DNA from: Lachnospiraceae bacterium
GTDB lineage: Bacteria > Bacillota > Clostridia > Lachnospirales > Lachnospiraceae
DNA: 64,000 nt
Assembly: GCA_004557975.1 (NCBI GenBank)
Contig: SFEV01000003.1
Location: 29,970 to 93,969, forward strand
Direction: 5' to 3'
Positions 59,106-64,000 of this stretch are shown here, piece after piece. The notes under the pieces were generated by a model. That model saw nothing but the letters and a program-made list of their open reading frames with translations. It was not told the origin of the DNA and searched no databases. Positions within the stretch are counted from its first letter, which is position 1. Each line of letters starts with the position of its first letter. Position numbers and translations under genes: made by a program.

Positions 59106-59993
59106 TTATAACGATTCCAGAAAATACGTCAAAGGTGCACTGATATTGTCCTTACGCCAGACTGCCAGAATCTCCTCTGTTTCCTCTTCTCCTGTCAGCG
59201 GAACAAAGGTCAGATTATCCGCATTGGTCAGCTTATTCGTGCAATAATCCGGCAGGATTGAAATCCCCTCTTCCGCCGCAACCATCATCAGAATACTTTC
59301 TATATCATTGGAGCGAAGAAGGATATTGGGCTGATAGCCTGCTTTTTGATAAAGCTGCATAAAATGCGCATCTCCAAAGGAATTTCCCGTACCGGAAGGA
59401 GTCATATACAGAATAATTTCATTTTTCAGATTCTCGCGGCGCAGGCTGGTGTGCTGAACAAGAGGATGGCTGTTGTAAAGAGCCACCACCAGCCTGGCTT
59501 TCTCCACCAGCCGGCTTTCCACCTGAGGTTCATGGCGGATATTTGTACTGTCCCAGGTAAAAATAAGATCATACTCACCGTTCAGCAGACCGGCCGCCAG
59601 CATGTCCGTATCACATCTGTAGCAGGTAAGAAGAATGCCGGGATATGCCCGATGAAAAAGCCTGAGCCGATCAGACAGGTTGCTCCGCTCATATCCTTTG
59701 GTATAGCCGATCCGAATGGAACCTACCAGGCCTGCGGAGGCGTCTCTTGTTCTGCTTACAGCAGTCTCCATGCGCATCAGGATGGCTTTGGCTTCCTTGA
59801 AAAAGATGCTGCCCGCAGGAGTCAGAGATACAGGACGGCTGTTGCGGTTGAACAGTTCAACTCCCAGGGCTGATTCCAATGCCCGAATCTGCTGGGTAAT
59901 AGCCGTCTGCGAAAGATAGTACTGAACGGCTGCTTTTGTAAAACTGCGCTGTTCCGCAACCGCCACAAAATATTTCAACTGATTAATATTCAT
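59106..59993 (-). CDS. LysR-family regulator (divergent from the hydroxyacid dehydrogenase gene)
   Basis: A 295-residue regulator with winged helix at 1-60 (INQLKYFVAVAEQRSFTKAA; SQTAITQQIRALESALG) and a substrate-binding-like effector domain (IRIGYTKGYERSNLSDRL, EGISILPDYCTN). It converges with the shikimate-dehydrogenase-like gene and diverges from the D-2-hydroxyacid dehydrogenase gene, with 118 AT-rich bases between the two start codons. It therefore most likely controls the latter, and perhaps both enzymes. The start has GGGAGG upstream. Confidence 0.92.
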   Translation of the reverse strand: MNINQLKYFVAVAEQRSFTKAAVQYYLSQTAITQQIRALESALGVELFNRNSRPVSLTPAGSIFFKEAKAILMRMETAVSRTRDASAGLVGSIRIGYTKGYERSNLSDRLRLFHRAYPGILLTCYRCDTDMLAAGLLNGEYDLIFTWDSTNIRHEPQVESRLVEKARLVVALYNSHPLVQHTSLRRENLKNEIILYMTPSGTGNSFGDAHFMQLYQKAGYQPNILLRSNDIESILMMVAAEEGISILPDYCTNKLTNADNLTFVPLTGEEETEEILAVWRKDNISAPLTYFLESL

Positions 59994-60111
59994 CGTTCCT
60001 CCCGTTTCCCATAAGTTAATGTTATTTTAATATCATAATTAAGAATTTGCAATCCGTCATTATCCGTTTTATTATAACAAATAATTATATCTTCTAAAGG
60101 AGTAAAATACG

Positions 60112-61098
60112 ATGAAAATTATGGTTTACGAATCGAGAGCTGATGAACTGTCAGAATTGCGGGCTCAGGAAGCGAAGCTTGGAATAGAATTGAAAATCAC
60201 AGAACATGTTCCTTCACTTGAGAATGCCGGACTGGCCGCAGGCTGTGAAGGCATCTCCATTATGGGACAGGGGCAAATCAATAAACCACTGCTGGATGCA
60301 TGGCATAATCTGGGTGTACGATATCTTTCCACACGCACAATAGGCTGCAATCACATTGATCTCGAGTATGCAGGATCACTAGGCATCCGGGTCTGCAACG
60401 CCGCCTATGCTCCCAACGGCGTGGCAGATTTCACAGTCATGATGATTCTCATGTGTCTCCGTCATTATAAGCAGGCGCTGTGGCGGGGTCAGGTGAACGA
60501 CTTCTCTCTGAACGGTCTTCAGGGACGTGAAATGAAAGATCTTACCATTGGCGTTGTCGGTTCCGGCAAGATCGGTTCCCAGGTAATCCGTAATCTGTCC
60601 GGTTTTGGCTGCCGCCTTCTGGCGTATGGCCTTTACCGGAATCCTTCCATAGAAACACTTGTCGAGTATGTGGATTTCGATGATCTGCTGTCCCGTTCAG
60701 ATGTAATTACACTCCATATGCCGCTGCTGGATTCCAACCGGCATATTATCAATCGGCAGACCATAGCAAAGATGCGCAGCGGCGTCATCCTCATAAACTG
60801 CTCCCGCGGAGAGCTGATGGACATTGAGGCTTTGGTGGAAGGCATCGAAAGCCAGAAGATTGGCGCTTTGGGCATGGATACTTCCGAGGGTGAAGAGGGC
60901 ATCATCCATGAGGATCACCGGACAGACATTCTGTCCAACCGAAACTGGTTCTACCTTCATCAGTTCCGTAATGTCATCATGACCCAGCATATGGCTTTCT
61001 ACACGGACGCCGCCGTAAAAAGCATGGTGGAATGTGGTATTCAGGGGATCTGGCAAATGGCCCATGGAGTAAGCTGCGAGACAGAGCTAAAGCGGTAA
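60112..61098 (+). CDS. D-2-hydroxyacid dehydrogenase (D-lactate dehydrogenase/VanH-like)
   Basis: A 328-residue NAD-dependent enzyme reducing 2-keto acids to D-2-hydroxy acids. The NAD loop GVVGSGKIGSQVI (near residue 148), the substrate Arg in INCSRGELMD (near 234), the Glu region GMDTSEGEEG (near 260) and the catalytic His in MTQHMAFYTDAA (near 297) are all present. It belongs to the D-LDH/VanH/hydroxyisocaproate group. No ligase of the VanA type is nearby, so vancomycin resistance is not indicated. The start has AAAGGAG upstream. It is divergent from the LysR gene at 59106. Confidence 0.92.
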   Translation: MKIMVYESRADELSELRAQEAKLGIELKITEHVPSLENAGLAAGCEGISIMGQGQINKPLLDAWHNLGVRYLSTRTIGCNHIDLEYAGSLGIRVCNAAYAPNGVADFTVMMILMCLRHYKQALWRGQVNDFSLNGLQGREMKDLTIGVVGSGKIGSQVIRNLSGFGCRLLAYGLYRNPSIETLVEYVDFDDLLSRSDVITLHMPLLDSNRHIINRQTIAKMRSGVILINCSRGELMDIEALVEGIESQKIGALGMDTSEGEEGIIHEDHRTDILSNRNWFYLHQFRNVIMTQHMAFYTDAAVKSMVECGIQGIWQMAHGVSCETELKR

Positions 61099-61112
61099 TT
61101 TCTGCCATGGCA

Positions 61113-61805
61113 CTATTCAATTGCGATATATACATCCATATAATGCACACCTTCCATATCATACTCTTTTTCAAAACACGGAATAACCTTTTTATCCGCT
61201 TTATGTCCAATTCCGTTTATTTTCATATGAGTCATTAAGACCTTATATGCATTTGGAATCAACCGGAACGGAGCTGTCATCGGTGACTTAATCGTAATTG
61301 CAATATACTTCTGTCTTTCCTGCCTGAATATATTCAATTTTACGCCGTCTGATACAGTTTTATCCGGCAAAACCAATGCCGCCTCATACCCATGCATGTT
61401 ATATACATTGATCTGCTCCTGTGACAAAAGCGGAAAATCCCATCCAATAATTTCCGGATTCTCTATCTTTAACTCTCTCGCCCACTGTCTTACGTGATGC
61501 AGAGCATCAGCTTCCGGCTCCGCACTGATCACAGCATATTTCGCATAATAAAATGCCTTCACAGTTTCTATTCGAATGTCCGAATATGCCTCATCACTCA
61601 CATTCATATTTTCCCGAACCAATTCATCCATCGTACATGAAAATAAATTGCACAATTCCACAAGCTTGTTGATCTCCGGATAGACTGCATCCAGTTCCCA
61701 TTTCGAAACTGTCTGCCTGCTGACGCCAAGTTTTTCCGCAAGCTCCTCCTGCGTCATTTTATTTCCCATTTTTCTGAGAAACTGTAGATTCTGCCCCAAA
61801 CTCAT
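61113..61805 (-). CDS. XRE-family regulator with GyrI-like effector-binding domain
   Basis: A 230-residue protein. Residues 1-65 form an XRE helix-turn-helix (MTQEELAEKLGVSRQTVSKWE; CTMDELV). Residues about 75-230 look like a GyrI/AraC-type effector-binding domain: VKAFYYAKYAVISAEPEADAL and, at the end, FEKEYDMEGVHYMDVYIAIE follow the pattern of that ligand-binding fold. It probably binds a hydrophobic or cationic compound and regulates nearby genes. It is divergent from the YjgR-like gene, and the gap holds a dyad at the promoter (61979-62001). The gene converges with the hydroxyacid dehydrogenase gene, 14 bases apart. Confidence 0.85.
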   Translation of the reverse strand: MSLGQNLQFLRKMGNKMTQEELAEKLGVSRQTVSKWELDAVYPEINKLVELCNLFSCTMDELVRENMNVSDEAYSDIRIETVKAFYYAKYAVISAEPEADALHHVRQWARELKIENPEIIGWDFPLLSQEQINVYNMHGYEAALVLPDKTVSDGVKLNIFRQERQKYIAITIKSPMTAPFRLIPNAYKVLMTHMKINGIGHKADKKVIPCFEKEYDMEGVHYMDVYIAIE

Positions 61806-61953
61806 AGCGATTCATCTCCTTCGTCTTTGATGAATATATTTTATCCCATCATGCCGGGTAATTCCACCAACTTAATCGCTCCCTTTTCCTCTTAAACGCA
61901 ACCATATGTTGCACAGGGTTTCCCGGAATTTCTTCTGTTCTCTTTCACACTTC

Positions 61954-62001
61954 TTGCATAAAGAACACCCATATGCTAAAGTATAGTCAAGAATTATACT
62001 T
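61954..62001 (+). promoter_or_regulatory. Promoter and dyad of the YjgR-like gene
   Basis: TTGCAT (61954-61959) and TAAAGT (61977-61982) are 17 bases apart. A dyad AAGTATA (61979-61985) and TATACTT (61995-62001) overlaps the -10 and likely start site. The XRE protein encoded divergently is a candidate binder. The remaining bases of the 61806-62074 gap show nothing further. Confidence 0.45.
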
Positions 62002-62074
62002 GTTCATCACTTCAGTGTCATTTACTGAACAGCCACTGAAATCATCCTCACAGTTATAAGGAAGGAGTGTTTTT

Positions 62075-63745
62075 ATGTATCAGGACAACAAGCTTCTCAT
62101 TGGTAAATCCGGTGAAGAGAATGTATGGATTTACCCGCAAATGGCCAACCGCCACGGACTGATTGCAGGGGCCACAGGAACGGGTAAAACCGTCACGCTT
62201 AAAGTAATGGCCGAATCCTTCAGTGACTGTGGTATCCCTGTATTTCTTGCAGATGCCAAAGGCGATCTGGCAGGTATGTGTAATGCCGGATCTATGAACG
62301 ACAATCTCCGCACCCGGATAGACAGCCTGGGGCTTGAAAACTTTGATTTCCATGGTTATCCTTCCGTTTTCTGGGATGTATACGGGGAAAAGGGAATGCC
62401 GCTTCGAACCACAATTTCTGAAATGGGTCCTCTTCTTCTCAGCCGTGTTATGGATCTCAATGATACCCAGACTGATATTCTCACTGTTGTTTTTAAAATC
62501 GCCGATGACCAGAATCTTCTGCTCATTGATACCAAGGATCTTCGTTCCATGCTGCAGTATGTTGGCGAAAATGCCAAAGAGTTTTCAATGGAATACGGAA
62601 ATATTTCCAAACAGAGTCTGTCTGCCATTATCCGGTCAGTAGTGGCTCTGGAAGCAGAGGGTGGCGACCAGTTTTTCGGAGAACCTGCACTGGATATCCA
62701 TGACTGGCTTTGCACTGACTGCAATGGCAAAGGAAGAATCTCCATCCTGGACTGCCAGAAGCTTATGCAGAATCCTACTATGTATGCAACCTTTATGCTC
62801 TGGATGATTTCCGAGCTTTTCGAAACACTCCCGGAAACCGGCGACTGCGCCAAACCAAAAATAGTTTTCTTTTTTGATGAAGCACATATGCTTTTCGACC
62901 ATGCGCCAAGAGCTTTACTGTCCAGGATTGAACAGGTAGTGAAACTGATCCGTTCCAAAGGTGTGGGAATCTTTTTCATCACCCAGAACCCAAGAGACAT
63001 TCCCGACAGTGTTCTGGCTCAGCTCGGAAACAAAGTACAGCATGCTCTCCGTGCCTATACACCGGCAGAGCAGAAAGCCGCCAAAGCTGCTGCCCTGTCT
63101 TTCCGTGAAAATCCTCAGTTTGACACCTACGATACACTGACTCAGCTTGGAATCGGAGAAGCTCTCATCTCTGTTCTGGATGAGCAGGGTATACCTACTA
63201 TAGTAAAAAAATGCAGGATTCTTCCCCCACAGAGTCAGATGAGCGTCCTCTCTGACTCTGACCGGGAACAGCAGATCAGGGAAAGCATGCTCTACAGCAA
63301 ATACTGCCAGGCTGTAGACCGTGATTCCGCATATGAGTTTCTGCAGCGAAAATCCATAGAGGATCTGCAGGCCAGGGAAAAAGCAGAAGCGGAAGCTGCC
63401 GCAAAAAAACAGCAGGAAAAAGAAATGGCTGCTGCACAAAAACAACAGGAAAAAGAAGCGGCTGCTGCACAAAAACAACAGGAAAAAGAAATGGCTGCTG
63501 CACTAAAACAACAGGAAAAAGAAATGGCTGCTGCGCTGAAGAAAAAAGAACGCGAGGAAGCTGCACAGAAGAAGCGCGCCAGAAGCGTTGTAACAAAAAC
63601 TGCTTCTTCCGTCGCAGGAACTATTGGCCGTGAACTTGGAAATGAAGTAGGAAAATCCCTCGGGGGAAGTTTTGGCAAACGCCTTGGGGGTAATGTGGGT
63701 TCTTCCCTTGGAAGAGGTATTTTGAATACACTTTTCAAATTATAA
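62075..63745 (+). CDS. HerA/YjgR-like ATPase (DUF853) with repetitive coiled-coil tail
   Basis: A 556-residue ATPase. Walker A GATGTGKT lies near residue 31, the Walker B-like IVFFFDEAHMLFD near 264, and FFITQNPRDIPDSVLAQLGNKVQHALRAYTP (span only) near 305 is characteristic of the YjgR/DUF853 branch of HerA/FtsK ATPases, whose role is unknown. Residues 425-510 form a highly charged coiled coil with four 11-residue repeats of the type QEKEMAAAQKQ. The end (SVAGTIGRELGNEVGKSLGGSFGKRLGG) is glycine-rich, possibly membrane-associating. The start has AAGGAGTG upstream. Confidence 0.9.
   Translation: MYQDNKLLIGKSGEENVWIYPQMANRHGLIAGATGTGKTVTLKVMAESFSDCGIPVFLADAKGDLAGMCNAGSMNDNLRTRIDSLGLENFDFHGYPSVFWDVYGEKGMPLRTTISEMGPLLLSRVMDLNDTQTDILTVVFKIADDQNLLLIDTKDLRSMLQYVGENAKEFSMEYGNISKQSLSAIIRSVVALEAEGGDQFFGEPALDIHDWLCTDCNGKGRISILDCQKLMQNPTMYATFMLWMISELFETLPETGDCAKPKIVFFFDEAHMLFDHAPRALLSRIEQVVKLIRSKGVGIFFITQNPRDIPDSVLAQLGNKVQHALRAYTPAEQKAAKAAALSFRENPQFDTYDTLTQLGIGEALISVLDEQGIPTIVKKCRILPPQSQMSVLSDSDREQQIRESMLYSKYCQAVDRDSAYEFLQRKSIEDLQAREKAEAEAAAKKQQEKEMAAAQKQQEKEAAAAQKQQEKEMAAALKQQEKEMAAALKKKEREEAAQKKRARSVVTKTASSVAGTIGRELGNEVGKSLGGSFGKRLGGNVGSSLGRGILNTLFKL
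63414..63545 (+). repeat. 33-base in-frame repeats in the YjgR-like gene
   Basis: Four copies of a 33-base unit encode 11-residue coiled-coil repeats (QEKEMAAAQKQ and variants). The copies differ at a few third and second positions only, suggesting recent expansion. Confidence 0.75.
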
Positions 63746-63809
63746 TTGCACAATTCTATGTTCAGGGAATATGAAACGTTGTTCACCTGCTATCATACAT
63801 GATCACAAA

Positions 63810-63838
63810 CGGTTGTCAGGATCCTCTTCTGACAACCG
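63810..63838 (+). terminator. Terminator of the YjgR-like gene
   Basis: Perfect arms CGGTTGTCAG (63810-63819) and CTGACAACCG (63829-63838), followed by CATTTTCTTATC and a T-rich stretch. It lies 65 bases after the stop codon. Confidence 0.8.
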
Positions 63839-63878
63839 CATTTTCTTATCATTCTTTTTTATTTTCAGGATTTCATTT

Positions 63879-64000
63879 TAACCGAATCAAGCAAGTCCCC
63901 TACTTCAAATGCGCAGAGCATTAAGTGGTGGGTAGGGACTTGCTTGTATCAGGTGGGGTACAAGCCCCATCTGATAAACTGCGAAGCAGTTATTCGGTTA
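63879..64000 (+). ncRNA. Candidate structured RNA or repeat element forming a four-way junction
   Basis: Closing arms TAACCGAAT (63879-63887) and ATTCGGTTA (63992-64000) enclose three hairpins without leftover sequence: CAAGCAAGTCCCCTAC with GTAGGGACTTGCTTG (63888-63946, one bulged C, AATGC/GCATT within its loop), ATCAGGTGGGG with CCCCATCTGAT (63948-63975, one G-U pair) and AACTGC-GAA-GCAGTT (63977-63991). The last 19 bases recur in the leader at 28078-28096 on the other strand. No known family is recognised. The element may continue past the window edge. It could be an RNA gene or a small repeat element. Confidence 0.5.

Noticed and set aside
60112..61098. VanH-type vancomycin resistance gene
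   Set aside because: No D-Ala-D-Lac ligase or VanX gene is adjacent; the protein fits generic D-2-hydroxyacid dehydrogenases.
63879..64000. tRNA gene
   Set aside because: The cloverleaf-like shape lacks the T-loop, D-loop and anticodon features and the acceptor stem is nine pairs.
1..64000. Insertion sequences, integrases, prophage or conjugation genes
   Set aside because: No transposase, integrase, relaxase or structural phage motif was seen in any plausible coding frame.

Overview
The window looks like a chromosomal segment of a spore-forming gut clostridium, most likely a Lachnospiraceae member. The reasons are the forespore genes spoVAD and spoVAE, YesM/YesN-type two-component control of a sugar transporter, the glgC-glgD pair, GH94 and GH36 sugar enzymes, strong AGGAGG-type ribosome sites and moderate GC content. 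I see no rRNA, tRNA, CRISPR array, transposase or prophage gene. The taxon call is an inference from gene content.

Layout. 1-7432 (minus): aspartate kinase (cut by the window edge), an HD hydrolase, a secreted NlpC/P60 protein, aldehyde dehydrogenase, an apparent SCP2/alcohol-dehydrogenase chimera with its MarR regulator, an RluA-type pseudouridine synthase and spoVAE/spoVAD behind a forespore-type promoter. 7700-8950: a secreted repeat protein with an SGNH hydrolase end. 9022-18948 (minus): a ten-kilobase sugar locus in the order GH94 phosphorylase, phosphohexomutase, YesM kinase, sugar-binding protein, two permeases, YesN regulator. It fits uptake of chitobiose or a similar disaccharide, its phosphorolysis, and entry of the sugar 1-phosphate into metabolism. 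19057-25575: membrane acyltransferase, a duplicated CmpB-like membrane protein, GH36 alpha-galactosidase with AraC regulator, and a YczE-like protein. 25754-29048: a DDAH-like amidinohydrolase next to a polar amino acid ABC transporter with an internal promoter and a hairpin-rich leader. 29098-31852: two small unknown genes and a GntR(YtrA)-ABC transporter operon.

32151-34495 (plus): glgC and glgD, overlapping. 34638-37166: copper ATPase copA, with a CsoR-type dyad inside its promoter. 37422-39480 (plus): zinc phospholipase-C-like protein and MFS transporter. 39604-45332 (minus): MATE, LacI regulator, Gfo/Idh dehydrogenase, sugar isomerase-like barrel and PfkB kinase, apparently a catabolic operon for an unidentified sugar or polyol. 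45625-50143: a multidomain CoA-disulfide-reductase/rhodanese/sirohaem/ferredoxin protein with a divergent LysR gene, and a class II aldolase. 50313-55510: a HelD-like helicase carrying a GH31-type beta-sandwich domain at its C-terminus, a class I glutamine amidotransferase and an iron alcohol dehydrogenase. 55706-63745: DUF3786, a second MATE, a shikimate-dehydrogenase-like protein with an altered substrate motif, LysR, D-2-hydroxyacid dehydrogenase, an XRE regulator with an effector-binding-like end, and a YjgR/HerA-like ATPase. The window ends in a 122-base element that folds on paper as a closed four-way junction.

The items I consider most worth a second look are the helicase-GH31 fusion (50313-53546), the four-way-junction element (63879-64000) and the related leader hairpin (28034-28136), the SCP2/ADH chimera (3956-4420), the sirohaem fusion protein (45625-48198), and the altered shikimate-dehydrogenase paralogue (58080-58934). 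All database-type identifications rest on motif recognition by eye; no search was run.
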